A stretch of 64,000 nucleotides of DNA from DAHUXD01 sp963805495. GTDB taxonomy: Bacteria; Acidobacteriota; Thermoanaerobaculia; UBA5066; Gp7-AA6. Below the pieces are notes generated by a model that had not been told where the DNA came from, did not search any database, and worked only from the letters and a program-made list of their open reading frames with translations. Shown one piece after another: positions 17,239 through 26,256 of this stretch. The stretch covers positions 930,001 through 994,000 of the forward strand of contig CAWDUQ010000001.1 of the NCBI GenBank assembly GCA_963805495.1. Direction: 5' to 3'. A program made the position numbers and the translations under genes. The stretch's first letter is position 1. Each line of letters starts with the position of its first letter.

Positions 17239-17650
17239 GTTCCTCGTCGTCGGCGCTCACGCCCTCGCGGCACACGGCGTGCCTCGCGCCACCGGCGACA
17301 TGGACATATGGGTGCGGGCGACCCCGGACAATGCCGACCGTGTCCTGACGGCATTGTCGCGGTTCGGCGCTCCCCTGTTCGATCTGGGGCGCGAGGATCT
17401 CACCCGGGCAGGCACCGTTTTCCAGATCGGCCAGCCGCCGTCCCGCATCGACATCCTGTCTTCCATCTCCGGCGTGACCTTCGAGGCGGCCTGGCCGCGT
17501 CGGATCGTGGTCGAGATCGAGGGCAGCGGGGTTCCGGTTCTCGCCCGCGAGGACTTCATCGCGAACAAGCGTGCTGCCGGACGGGCGAAGGATCTTTCCG
17601 ATCTCGCCTTGCTGGCCGAAGCGGCCCGTCCGCCCGATGAGCCGGGCTGA
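17186..17650 (+). CDS. Nucleotidyltransferase-fold protein (DUF6036/AbiEii-like)
   Basis: 154 residues. The N-terminus carries the minimal nucleotidyltransferase pattern: GAHALAAHG at 23-31 followed by a pair of metal-binding aspartates (D38, D40) in TGDMDIWV. The C-terminal part (REDFIANKRAAGRAKDLSDLALL) is typical of this family, with a lysine and aspartates that follow the substrate loop. An AGGAGG Shine-Dalgarno at 17171-17176 supports the start. Related proteins act as toxins that nucleotidylate tRNA or protein, or as phage-defence components. Here the role is inferred only from fold and the small upstream partner. It lies between two kinase genes, as do the PIN modules. Confidence 0.75.
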   Translation: MNRDFVEMLSELSAAGVEFLVVGAHALAAHGVPRATGDMDIWVRATPDNADRVLTALSRFGAPLFDLGREDLTRAGTVFQIGQPPSRIDILSSISGVTFEAAWPRRIVVEIEGSGVPVLAREDFIANKRAAGRAKDLSDLALLAEAARPPDEPG

Positions 17651-17681
17651 CCCGGTGACGATCCCGGCTGCTCCTTCGTTG

Positions 17682-17687
17682 TAGGCT
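17682..17687 (+). promoter_or_regulatory. -10-like box TAGGCT before TTG-start kinase
   Basis: TAGGCT ends 10 bases upstream of the TTG at 17698 and no Shine-Dalgarno is present. The same TAGGCT-N9/10-TTG arrangement precedes the other TPR-type kinase at 26257, suggesting shared leaderless expression. Confidence 0.45.
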
Positions 17688-17697
17688 CTTCGCGACC

Positions 17698-20600
17698 TTG
17701 ACCCTTGTTGCGGGAACGCGCCTCGGCCCCTACGAGATCCTGGCGCCGCTCGGCGCGGGCGGGATGGGGGAGGTGTACCGGGCGCGGGACCGAAAGCTCG
17801 ATCGGGACGTCGCGGTCAAGGTCCTGCCCGAATCCGTTGCGGCCGATCCCGACACGCTCGCCCGCTTCGAGCGCGAAGCGAAGGCCGTCGCGGCGTTGTC
17901 GCATCCCAACATCCTCGCCATCCACGACTTCGGCGACCAGGGCGGCGTGGCCTATGCCGTGATGGAGCTTCTGGAAGGCGAGACGCTGCGCGGGAAGCTC
18001 GACGCCGGGCCGATCAGCCAGAAACAGTCCGTGGACTACGCGCTCCAGGTCGCCAAGGGCCTCTCGGCCGCCCACGAGCGGGGCATCGTCCACCGGGACC
18101 TGAAGCCCGAGAACCTCTTCGTCAGCCGGGACGGCCACCTCAAGATCCTCGACTTCGGCCTCGCCAAAAAGATCGAGCCCGTCGACCCGGGCAAGGAGAC
18201 GAGCGCCCCGACGGGCACGGGCCACACGGAGCCGGGAGTGGTCATGGGCACGGCGGGCTACATGTCGCCCGAACAGGTGAAAGGGCTTCCGGTCGATCAT
18301 CGTTCGGACATTTTTTCCTTCGGCGCGATCCTCTACGAGCTGCTCTCGGGCAGGAGGGCCTTCAAGCGGGACACGAGCGCCGAGACGATGGCGGCGATCC
18401 TGCTGGGGGAGCCGCCGGAGCTCTCGGACTCGGGGCGAAACATATCTCCCGCTCTCGACCGCATCGTCAAGCACTGTCTCGAGAAGGACCGCGTGCGTCG
18501 ATTCCAGACCGCCCGGGACATCGCGTTCAGTCTCTCGGAGCAGTTCGCGCCGACCGCCGTGAGCCGCGTGCGGGAGATCGCACCGTCTCCCGCATCCGAG
18601 GGATTCCGGGTGGCCGTCCTGCCGTTCCAGTACGGTGGCGCCAACGCCGATCTATCGGCCCTGGCCGACGGGCTCTCCGAGGAGATCGTGGCCGGCCTGT
18701 CGCGGTTTCGGTACCTGTCGGTCGTTTCGAGCGCCTCGGCGGCTCGCCTCAAGGGAGAGGCCGGAGACGAGCGGGCGCTCGGCGCGAGACTCGGCGCGCG
18801 CTACGTGCTGGAAGGGAGCATCCGCGAGGGAGCCTCCGCCATCCGCGTGAGCGCTCGGCTCGTCGACATCGGGACGGGGGCGCAGCTCTGGGCCGAGACG
18901 TATAACCGGGACCTCCGGACGTCGAGCGTCTTTGCGGTGCAGGACGACGTCGCCGGCCGCATCGTCGCCACGGCCGCCGACAGCTACGGGGTGCTCGTGC
19001 ATTCGATGAGGGCCACGAGCCGGCAGAAGGACGACGTGGACCTGACGCCCGTGGAGTGGCGGTTCGAGTATTTCGCCTACCGGGAGCAGATCACGCCGTC
19101 GGCCCACGCGGCGCTCGAGAGCCGGCTGGAAGGGGCCGTCGCGCGGGACGACGCGCAGTCGGACCTGTGGGCCTGCCTCGCGCAGGTGTACGTCGACGAG
19201 TACGCCTTCGGTTTCCGCAACGACGCGACCTCTCTCGATCGGGCGCTCGCCGCGGCCCGCCGCGCGGTCGAGCTCGACCGGGCGAACCAGTTTGCGCTGG
19301 TCGCGCTCGCGCAGGCGCACTTCTTCCGGCAGGACCTCGCGGCGTTCGGCCCCGCGGCCGAGCGTGCGATGGCCCTGAATCCGCTCAACACCGATGCACT
19401 CGGGATCCTGGGCCTGCAGATCGTGCACACCGGCGAGTTCGGGCGGGGCGCCGCGATCGTCCGCCGCGCGATGGAGCTCAATGCCAACCACGCGGGCTGG
19501 ATGCACTTCGCTCCCCTCTGGGAGCACTTCCACAAGGGCGAGTACGAACAGGCCCTCGAGCGCGCGAACCGGGTGGACATCCCCGGCAATTTCTGGCCCT
19601 ACGTCGTCGTCGCGTCGGCCTGCGGCCATCTCGGCCGGCGCGCCGAGGCCGGGGCCGCGGTCCGGGACCTGCTGGCGCTCGATCCCGAATTCTCGGCGCA
19701 TGTGCGCTCGAAGGTCCGGAGCTGGCATTTCGCGAGCGGCCTCATGGATTCCATACTCGAAGGACTGCGCAAGGCGGGGCTGGAGATTCCCCCGGAGAAG
19801 GTTGCGGCCCCGCGCACCGGCCACGCGGGTTCCGGGCGCGAGACGTCGGGCGCCCGGCGGACCGACGAGGGCTTCTGGGTCGCCGTGCTCCCGTTCAAGT
19901 CCAGCGGCGCTGACGCCTCGCTCACGGCCCTGGCCGAGGGGCTGACCGAGGAGATCGTGACCGGCCTTTCGCGCTTTTCCTACCTCCGGGTGATCGCGCG
20001 CCCGACGGGCGACGCGCGCTCCGCGACGGAGCTCGGCGCGCGATACGTGATGGAGGGAAGCCTGCGCCAGGCGGGGTCGAGGCTTCGGATCGCGGTGCAG
20101 CTGGTCGACGCGCGCTCCGGTGCCAATCTCTGGGCCGAGACCTACGATCGTCCGTTTCGCCCGGAGGCGGCTTTCGAGCTGCAGGACGAGGTCGTCCCCC
20201 GGATCGTCTCCACGGTCGCCGATCAGCACGGGATTCTCGCCCACAGCATGGGTGAGGCGATCAGGAACAAGAGCGACGCCCGGTTGAGTCCCTACGAAGC
20301 GGTGTTCCGGGTCTTCGGTCTGCACGAACGCATGACTCCGCAGGAGCACGCCGACGTGCGCGAGCTGCTCGAGCGCATGGTCCGCGATGCCCCGGACCAG
20401 AGCGACTGCTGGGCCATGCTGGCGACGCTCTACAGCGACGAGCACATGTTCGGATTCAACGTCCGGCCCGATCCGCTCGGCCGCGCCCTGGCGGCCGCGC
20501 AGCGCGCCGTGGAGATCGCCCCGGCCAGCGCGCTGGCCTCCCAGGCCCTCGCCCAGGCGCTGTTCTTCCGCGGCGAGAGGCAGGCGTTTCGGCCGGTGGC

Positions 20601-23580
20601 GGAACGGACAATTGCCCTCAATCGCATGGACGGAGCCACCACGGCGTTCATGGCGATCCTGCTGGCCTGCTCCGGCGACTGGGAGCGCGGCTGCGCGGTG
20701 GCGGACTCCGCGATGCAGCTCAACCCTCACTATCCCGGCTGGTACCGGCTGGCGGGGGCCTTCAACGCATACCGGACCCGCGATTACCGCACCGCCGTCG
20801 ACACGGCTCTCCGCATCCAGATTCCCGGCTACTTCTGGACGTCGGCCATCTGCGCGGCCGCGTTCGGCCAGCTCGGCGAGCCGCATCCGGCGCGCAAGGC
20901 GCTCGAGGAATTGCTTGCCCTCCGGCCCGAGTTCGCCGGGGCGGCGCGCGAGGAGTTGGGGAAATGGTTCGAGCCGGATCTCGTCGAGCACCTCGTCGAC
21001 GGGCTCCGTAAGGCGGGACCGGAGATCGCCGGCGAGGAGGGAACCGCTGGCCCGGCGGCCGTTCTCGAGCCGGCTCGTTCTTCCGCTCGCGGCGCGTCGG
21101 GCGCGACGTGGGCCGACGAGGGCTTCTGGGTCGCCGTGCTGCCGTTCAAGTCCAGCGGAAGCGATGCCGGCCTCGGGTCCCTGGCCGAGGGGCTGACCGA
21201 GGAGATCGTGACCGGCCTGTCGCGGTTCTCCTACTTGAGGGTGATCGCGCGAAACGCGACGGTCGATGGCCGTTCCGCCAGCGAGCTCGGCGCGGGCTAT
21301 GTCATGGAGGGAAGCCTTCGCCAGGCAGGGGCCAAGCTGCGGCTGGCGGTACAACTCGTGGATGCGGCTTCGGGCGCCCACCTGTGGGCAGAGAACTACG
21401 AACGCCCCTTCCGCCCGGAGAGCATCTTTGCGCTGCAGGACGATCTGGTGCCCCGCATCGTCTCGACGGTCGCTGATCAGAACGGGGTCCTGACTCGCAG
21501 GATGAGCGAAGCGCTGCGCAGCAAGAGCGAAGAGGCACTGACCCCGCATGAGGCCGTGCTCCGCGCCTTCAGCTATTTCGAGCGTGTGACTCCCGAGGAG
21601 CACCTGGTCGTGAGACGAATCCTGGAGCGTGCCGCGCGCGAGGCCCCGGACTACGCCGACTGCTGGGCGATGCTGTCCGTCATGTATTCCGTCGAGTTCG
21701 CCGATGAATTCAATACCGGTCCCGATCCTCTCGACCGCGCCCTGAGCGCGGCGCAGCGCGCCGTGGATCTCGCACCAACTCATGCGCTCGGGCACTACGC
21801 TCTGGCCTTCGCTCACTTCCTGCGGAAGGAGACCGCTTTCTTCCGGGCAGCCGCGGAGAAGGCCCTCGCACTGAATCCCATGGATGGATCGGTCATGGGC
21901 ATCCTCGGCGTGCTCGTCAATTGCGCCGGCGAGTTGGAACGCGGTTGTCAGATGGCGGAAGCGGCCATGCGGCTCAATCCCAATCATTCGAGCTTGCTCC
22001 GGTGGGCCGCGTTCACGAACGCCTATGCCCGGGGTCGGTACGCCGAGGCGCTCGAGCTGGCGGTTCGCATCAACATGCCCAATTACTTCTACGCCTATTC
22101 CGCGCGGGCCGCCGCACTCGGCCAGCTCGGCCAGCGCGATGCCGCGCAGAACGAGCTGCGGGAATTGCTCGCCCTCCGTCCCGACTTCGCCGCCGCGGCG
22201 CGCCGGGAATATGCCAAATGGTATGACTCCGAGTTGGTTGAGCACTTCATCGAAGGCCTGCGCAAGGCGGGGCTGGATGTGCCACCGGAGCAGCGAAGCT
22301 CGGCGCCTGTGCTCGACCCTGCCCGCTCCGCTGCGCAGGACGCATCGGGCGCCGTCCGCGCGGAGGAGGGCTTCTGGGTCGCCGTGCTGCCGTTCAAATG
22401 CAGCGGCGCCGACGCCGCTCTCACGTCGCTGGCCGAGGGGCTGAGCGAGGGGATCGTGACCGGCCTGTCCCGCTTCTCCTACTTGAGGGTCATCGCTCGC
22501 AGTTCGACCTCGCGCTACGCCAACGAGCCGGTCGACGTCCGATCCGTTGGCAGGGAGCTCGGCGCCCGATACGTGATGGAAGGCAATTTGCGGCAGGCGG
22601 GGACGAAGCTGCGGCTTGCGGTGCAGCTGGTGGACGCGGTCTCCGGCGCCCACCTCTGGGCCGAGAACTACGAACGCACCTTCAGCCCGGAAACGGTGTT
22701 CGAGCTGCAGGACGACCTGGTTCCGCGGGTTGTTTCGACGGTCGCCGACATGAACGGGGTTCTGCCCCGGAGCATGAGCGAGGCCGTGCGCAGCCGCTCT
22801 CCCGGGCAGTTGAGCCCCTACGAGGCGGTGCTGCGCAGCTTCGGCTACTTCGAGCGGGTCACCGCCGAGGAACTTGCCGCGGCGCGGTCGGGCCTCGAAC
22901 TGGCGGTGCAGAAGGCGCCGGCCCATGCCGATGCCTGGGCGATGCTGGCGCTCCTGTGCGCCCAGGAGCACGGGCAGGGATTCCACCTTCAGGCGGATTC
23001 GCTGGCGAGCGGGTCCGCCGCCGCGCGGCGTGCCGTCGAGGCGGCGCCATCCAATCCCCTGGCCTATTTCAGCCTGGCCCAGGTGCTCTTCTTCCAGAAG
23101 GAATTCCAGAGCTTCCGGAATGCGGCGGAGCGGTCGATCGCGCTCAACCCCATGGACGGAAACTCCATCGCTTTTCTCGGTGAGTTGCTGGTCTATTCGG
23201 GCGACCGGGAGCGCGGCCTCGCCCTGGCGGAGCGCGCCAAGCAGCTCAATCCGAATCATCCCGGATGGTACTGGTACACGGACTTCTACGATGCGTATCG
23301 CCAGGGCGACTACCGCCGCGCCCTCGACTCCGCGCTCAAGATCAATCTGCCGGGCCACTGGTTTGCGCACGCGGCGATGGCCGCGGCCTGCGGGCAGCTC
23401 GGGGAAGGAGAAAAAGCCAAAAAGGCCTCGAGGAATCTCCACAAGCTGCGGCCGGGCTTCGCCGCCAGCGCACGCGCGGACATCGAGAAGTGGTGGGAGC
23501 CCGAGTACGTGGAGCACATGGTCGACGGCTGGCGCAAGGCCGGGCTGGACGTGGCCGCGGAAGAGGAGAAGAAGGCATGA
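17698..23580 (+). CDS. Giant Ser/Thr kinase with four tandem TolB-N/TPR modules
   Basis: 1960 residues, TTG start. The kinase (residues ~12-275) is intact: GAGGMGEV, K41, HRDLKPEN at 132-139, DFG at 152. No transmembrane helix is evident. The remainder is one module repeated four times, beginning near residues 302, 725, 1142 and 1558. Each has a TolB-N-like alpha/beta domain (COG5616 type: VAVLPF..., EEIV.GLSRF, YVMEGSLRQAG, LWAE.Y.R) followed by TPR helices (C.AMLA.LY, AL.LNPMD). Modules 2-4 are nearly alike in protein and DNA; module 1 differs more. TolB-N/TPR kinases usually carry one module, so this one is expanded. Probably a cytoplasmic scaffold-kinase; partners unknown. The stop overlaps the M28 peptidase start. 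Confidence 0.93.
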   Translation: MTLVAGTRLGPYEILAPLGAGGMGEVYRARDRKLDRDVAVKVLPESVAADPDTLARFEREAKAVAALSHPNILAIHDFGDQGGVAYAVMELLEGETLRGKLDAGPISQKQSVDYALQVAKGLSAAHERGIVHRDLKPENLFVSRDGHLKILDFGLAKKIEPVDPGKETSAPTGTGHTEPGVVMGTAGYMSPEQVKGLPVDHRSDIFSFGAILYELLSGRRAFKRDTSAETMAAILLGEPPELSDSGRNISPALDRIVKHCLEKDRVRRFQTARDIAFSLSEQFAPTAVSRVREIAPSPASEGFRVAVLPFQYGGANADLSALADGLSEEIVAGLSRFRYLSVVSSASAARLKGEAGDERALGARLGARYVLEGSIREGASAIRVSARLVDIGTGAQLWAETYNRDLRTSSVFAVQDDVAGRIVATAADSYGVLVHSMRATSRQKDDVDLTPVEWRFEYFAYREQITPSAHAALESRLEGAVARDDAQSDLWACLAQVYVDEYAFGFRNDATSLDRALAAARRAVELDRANQFALVALAQAHFFRQDLAAFGPAAERAMALNPLNTDALGILGLQIVHTGEFGRGAAIVRRAMELNANHAGWMHFAPLWEHFHKGEYEQALERANRVDIPGNFWPYVVVASACGHLGRRAEAGAAVRDLLALDPEFSAHVRSKVRSWHFASGLMDSILEGLRKAGLEIPPEKVAAPRTGHAGSGRETSGARRTDEGFWVAVLPFKSSGADASLTALAEGLTEEIVTGLSRFSYLRVIARPTGDARSATELGARYVMEGSLRQAGSRLRIAVQLVDARSGANLWAETYDRPFRPEAAFELQDEVVPRIVSTVADQHGILAHSMGEAIRNKSDARLSPYEAVFRVFGLHERMTPQEHADVRELLERMVRDAPDQSDCWAMLATLYSDEHMFGFNVRPDPLGRALAAAQRAVEIAPASALASQALAQALFFRGERQAFRPVAERTIALNRMDGATTAFMAILLACSGDWERGCAVADSAMQLNPHYPGWYRLAGAFNAYRTRDYRTAVDTALRIQIPGYFWTSAICAAAFGQLGEPHPARKALEELLALRPEFAGAAREELGKWFEPDLVEHLVDGLRKAGPEIAGEEGTAGPAAVLEPARSSARGASGATWADEGFWVAVLPFKSSGSDAGLGSLAEGLTEEIVTGLSRFSYLRVIARNATVDGRSASELGAGYVMEGSLRQAGAKLRLAVQLVDAASGAHLWAENYERPFRPESIFALQDDLVPRIVSTVADQNGVLTRRMSEALRSKSEEALTPHEAVLRAFSYFERVTPEEHLVVRRILERAAREAPDYADCWAMLSVMYSVEFADEFNTGPDPLDRALSAAQRAVDLAPTHALGHYALAFAHFLRKETAFFRAAAEKALALNPMDGSVMGILGVLVNCAGELERGCQMAEAAMRLNPNHSSLLRWAAFTNAYARGRYAEALELAVRINMPNYFYAYSARAAALGQLGQRDAAQNELRELLALRPDFAAAARREYAKWYDSELVEHFIEGLRKAGLDVPPEQRSSAPVLDPARSAAQDASGAVRAEEGFWVAVLPFKCSGADAALTSLAEGLSEGIVTGLSRFSYLRVIARSSTSRYANEPVDVRSVGRELGARYVMEGNLRQAGTKLRLAVQLVDAVSGAHLWAENYERTFSPETVFELQDDLVPRVVSTVADMNGVLPRSMSEAVRSRSPGQLSPYEAVLRSFGYFERVTAEELAAARSGLELAVQKAPAHADAWAMLALLCAQEHGQGFHLQADSLASGSAAARRAVEAAPSNPLAYFSLAQVLFFQKEFQSFRNAAERSIALNPMDGNSIAFLGELLVYSGDRERGLALAERAKQLNPNHPGWYWYTDFYDAYRQGDYRRALDSALKINLPGHWFAHAAMAAACGQLGEGEKAKKASRNLHKLRPGFAASARADIEKWWEPEYVEHMVDGWRKAGLDVAAEEEKKA
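18601..23580 (+). repeat. Intragenic fourfold repeat of ~1.25 kb
   Basis: Four units begin with GF(R/W)VAVLPF at 18601, 19870, 21121 and 22369, giving periods of 1269, 1251 and 1248 bases. Units 2-4 retain long stretches of near-identical DNA around their starts (for example 19865 onward against 21116 onward), whereas unit 1 is more diverged. This suggests an old module next to the kinase and later duplications of its descendant. Confidence 0.9.
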
Positions 23581-25007
23581 AGATCGTCCGTTGTCTGGTG
23601 GGTGTGGGCGCGATCGCGACGATGGCGACGGCCGCGGCGGCTCAGGATGCGGTGCCGGCTCGCATCGCCGGGGCCGCCATGACGAACGGCGGAGCATCGG
23701 CGTTTCTCGAAACGCTGACCGATACCGTCGGCGGGCGCGTGACGGGAAGCCCGGAACTCCGCAGGGCCTCCGAGCTGATTCTGGCGACGCTCAAGGCCGC
23801 CGGGTATGCCAACGCCCGCTTCGAGGAGTACCCGCTGGAGTCGCGCTGGAAGCGCGGCCCGGCCGCGGGGCGGATCATCTCGCCGATCGACCGGTCGATC
23901 GCGATCGGCTCGTACGCCTGGGTGCCGGGCACGGCGGGTGCGGTCACCGCGCCGCTCGTCGACATCGGCGCCCCTGCGGCGAACGTTCTTCCCGCGCCCG
24001 CCGACCGGCTGCGCGGCGCGGCGGTTCTCGTCGATCCGCAGAAAGTCGGCGTCGATCCGTCCTTCGTGAGCCGCGCCGCCCTGGCCCGCCTCCTCGCCGA
24101 CGCGGGCGCCGCGGCGATGCTCATCCCGTCGGACAAGGCCGGCCGGATGGTCTACACCTCGGCCTTCGGCTTCTATCCGAGGGGCCCGTTGCCGGTGATC
24201 TCGGTCGCGAGGGAAGACGTGCTGCTGTTGAAGCGACTCCTGGCAAAGGGCGAGGTGAAACTCTCGCTCGACGTACGCAACACGTTCGATACGAGCCCTT
24301 ATCGCGAACGCAACGTGATCGCGGATCTGCCGGGAAAGAATCCCGGCGAGGTCGTCCTCATCGGCGCGCACTACGACTCCTGGGACCTGGCCGAGGGCGC
24401 CGACGACGACGGGTCGGGAGTGGCGGCGGTCCTCGAGGCCGCGCGCATCCTGAAGTCGCTCGGCGTGACGCCGAAGCGGACCATCCGGTTCGCGTTCTTC
24501 TACGGCGAGGAGGAGGCGACCCTCGGCTCGCGCGCCTACGTGGCGACGCACGAGAAGGAGCTCGATTCGCACAAGGCGGTCCTCGTCATGGACTCGGGCG
24601 CCCAGGCCCCGAGGGGCGTCGAGCTCCACGGGCGGGCGGACCTCGAGGCGCCGATGAAGGAGGCGCTCGCGCCGCTCCAGTCCTTCGGCGGCACGGCGAC
24701 GACACTCGCCGCCTCCTTCGACCGCGACCATGGGCCGTTCATGGTGGTGGGCATCCCGGCCATGACGCTCTGGGTCGCGGATGGGACCTATGACGAGCGC
24801 CACCACACCGTCATCGACACGTACGACAAGGTCGACCCGCACTGGCTCGCCGTCGACACGGCGGTGATGGGGATCCTCGCGTGGGAGCTGGCGAACGCGT
24901 CGGAGCCGGTCGGGCGCCGCCTCTCGGCGGCGGAGGCTGAGGCGCTTCTGAAGAGCTCCGGCGTCGAGGGCACGCAGCGGATGGTGTACGGCGGCTCTCC
25001 GCGCTGA
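23577..25007 (+). CDS. Secreted M28-family metallopeptidase
   Basis: 476 residues with an N-terminal signal peptide (cleavage likely after ATAAAAQ, near residue 23). A PA-like insert (about 90-220: GTAGAVTAPLVDIG, LRGAAVLVDP) precedes the M28 catalytic domain. Two-zinc ligands are recognisable: H265 in GAHYDSWD, the D276-D278 cluster in ADDDGSG, the catalytic glutamates in YGEEEA (311-313), D in VMDSGA, and a C-terminal His in DERHHTVIDTYDKVD. Expected to be an exopeptidase acting outside the cytoplasm. The start overlaps the stop of the giant kinase by 4 bases, so its synthesis is probably tied to that gene. Confidence 0.93.
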   Translation: MKIVRCLVGVGAIATMATAAAAQDAVPARIAGAAMTNGGASAFLETLTDTVGGRVTGSPELRRASELILATLKAAGYANARFEEYPLESRWKRGPAAGRIISPIDRSIAIGSYAWVPGTAGAVTAPLVDIGAPAANVLPAPADRLRGAAVLVDPQKVGVDPSFVSRAALARLLADAGAAAMLIPSDKAGRMVYTSAFGFYPRGPLPVISVAREDVLLLKRLLAKGEVKLSLDVRNTFDTSPYRERNVIADLPGKNPGEVVLIGAHYDSWDLAEGADDDGSGVAAVLEAARILKSLGVTPKRTIRFAFFYGEEEATLGSRAYVATHEKELDSHKAVLVMDSGAQAPRGVELHGRADLEAPMKEALAPLQSFGGTATTLAASFDRDHGPFMVVGIPAMTLWVADGTYDERHHTVIDTYDKVDPHWLAVDTAVMGILAWELANASEPVGRRLSAAEAEALLKSSGVEGTQRMVYGGSPR

Positions 25008-25023
25008 CTCGGGGAGGAGAGAC

Positions 25024-25536
25024 ATGGCGGAATTCACGACCCTTCTGGAAGAGACGCTGGAGAACTGGGGCTTCGCGCGGCAGGGTGCGATCGCCGAGCT
25101 CCGCAACATTCCCGAGAAACACCTCGGATTCCGGCCCCGGCCGGAAAGCCGGACGGTCGCCGAGCTCGCCTGGCACATCGTCGAGTCGGGGTTGCTCATG
25201 TCCGGCGAGCTCTCCCGAAGGGACGCCGATTTCCGGCGCAAAAGCTACGAGGCGCTCCTGCGGGAGCACGCCCGCGGCGTCGCGCGGATGAAGACCCGTC
25301 GGTCCCTTCTCCACGGCCTCGCGCGGACCCACCGCGACGGGGAGCGGGCGCTGCGGAGGGCCGGTGAGATCCACATGCTCCAGCTCATCCGGCGATTCGA
25401 CGGGAAGCTGGGGAGCCGGCTGGCCTGGATGAACCACGGCATCGCGCACGAGGAGTACCATCGCGGCCAGCTCGCGCTGTATGCGCGCTTGCTCGGCCGC
25501 ACGCCGGCGCTGACCCGGCAGATTCACGGAGGTTGA
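25024..25536 (+). CDS. DinB-like four-helix protein
   Basis: 170 residues with the DinB/DUF664 four-helix pattern. Putative metal-binding histidines lie in AELAWHIVESG and in the final NHGIAHEEYHRGQLALYARLLGR motif, which is typical of this superfamily. Members include metal-dependent thiol transferases and many uncharacterised proteins, so no specific reaction is proposed. The start is supported by a strong GGAGGAGA Shine-Dalgarno, and the gene follows the M28 peptidase by 16 bases in an apparent operon that continues into the carbonic anhydrase. Confidence 0.85.
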   Translation: MAEFTTLLEETLENWGFARQGAIAELRNIPEKHLGFRPRPESRTVAELAWHIVESGLLMSGELSRRDADFRRKSYEALLREHARGVARMKTRRSLLHGLARTHRDGERALRRAGEIHMLQLIRRFDGKLGSRLAWMNHGIAHEEYHRGQLALYARLLGRTPALTRQIHGG

Positions 25537-25538
25537 CG

Positions 25539-26216
25539 ATGAGGGGATTCCGGATCGCGGGAGTCGTGTTGGCGTGCGCCGGATTCGGCGCGCTGGCCCT
25601 CGCCCAGGTGCAGACGAAGGAGACCCAGGCGGCGATGACCCCGTCGGCCGCGCTCGCGCGACTGAAGGAGGGCAACGCCCGGTTCGTTGCGGGGCGCCTC
25701 AAGACCCGCGACTGGAACGCCAAGGTCATCGCCACGGCCTCCGGGCAGTACCCGTTTGCCGCCGTCCTTTCGTGCATGGACTCGCGGGCTCCGGCGGAGA
25801 TCGTCCTCGACCAGGGGATCGGCGACATGTTCAGCCTGCGCTCGGCGGGCGATGTCGTCGACACCGACGTCCTCGGAGGCCTCGAGTACGCGACGGGGGT
25901 CGTCGGCGTCAAGCTGGTCGTGGTGCTCGGCCACACCGAGTGCGGGGCGGTCAAGGGCGCGATCGACGGGGTCAAGCTCGGCAACCTGACGTCCCTGCTG
26001 GCGAAGATCCAGTCGGCGGTCCGCGATTCCGGCCCCGGGACTTCGAAGGACAAGGCCTACGTCAAGAAGGTGACCGAGCAGAACGTGCGGGACTCGATTC
26101 ACGAGATCCGCGAGCGCAGCTCGATCCTGCGCGGCCTCATCGACTCCGGCAAGGTCGGCATCGCCGGCGCAATGTACGACGTCGCGACGGGGACCGTCAC
26201 GTTCATGGCGGACTGA
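25539..26216 (+). CDS. Exported beta-class carbonic anhydrase
   Basis: 225 residues. The beta-CA zinc site is complete: C79 with D81 and R83 in SCMDSRAP, and H132 and C135 in LGHTECGAVKG. It would interconvert CO2 and bicarbonate. Unusually it has a signal peptide (RGFRIAGVVLACAGFGALALAQ), so it should be periplasmic; most beta-CAs are cytoplasmic. The ATG at 25539 is chosen over the TTG two codons earlier because GGAGG at 25528-25532 is then well spaced. It sits two bases after the DinB gene and is probably co-transcribed with it. Confidence 0.93.
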   Translation: MRGFRIAGVVLACAGFGALALAQVQTKETQAAMTPSAALARLKEGNARFVAGRLKTRDWNAKVIATASGQYPFAAVLSCMDSRAPAEIVLDQGIGDMFSLRSAGDVVDTDVLGGLEYATGVVGVKLVVVLGHTECGAVKGAIDGVKLGNLTSLLAKIQSAVRDSGPGTSKDKAYVKKVTEQNVRDSIHEIRERSSILRGLIDSGKVGIAGAMYDVATGTVTFMAD

Positions 26217-26239
26217 TCGCGTCCCGGGCATCCGACCGG

Positions 26240-26247
26240 TATAGGCT
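26240..26247 (+). promoter_or_regulatory. -10-like box TATAGGCT before TTG-start kinase
   Basis: TATAGGCT ends 9 bases upstream of the TTG at 26257, with no Shine-Dalgarno in between. It matches the box in front of the giant kinase at 17698. Leaderless initiation is inferred. Confidence 0.45.
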
Positions 26248-26256
26248 TTCCCCATC

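Noticed and set aside
18652..23697. Open frame of 1681 codons on the minus strand opposite the giant kinase
   Set aside because: Composition is Arg/Ala/Gly/His-rich without recognisable domains. Its length follows from GC-rich codon bias and the internal repeats of the real gene on the plus strand.
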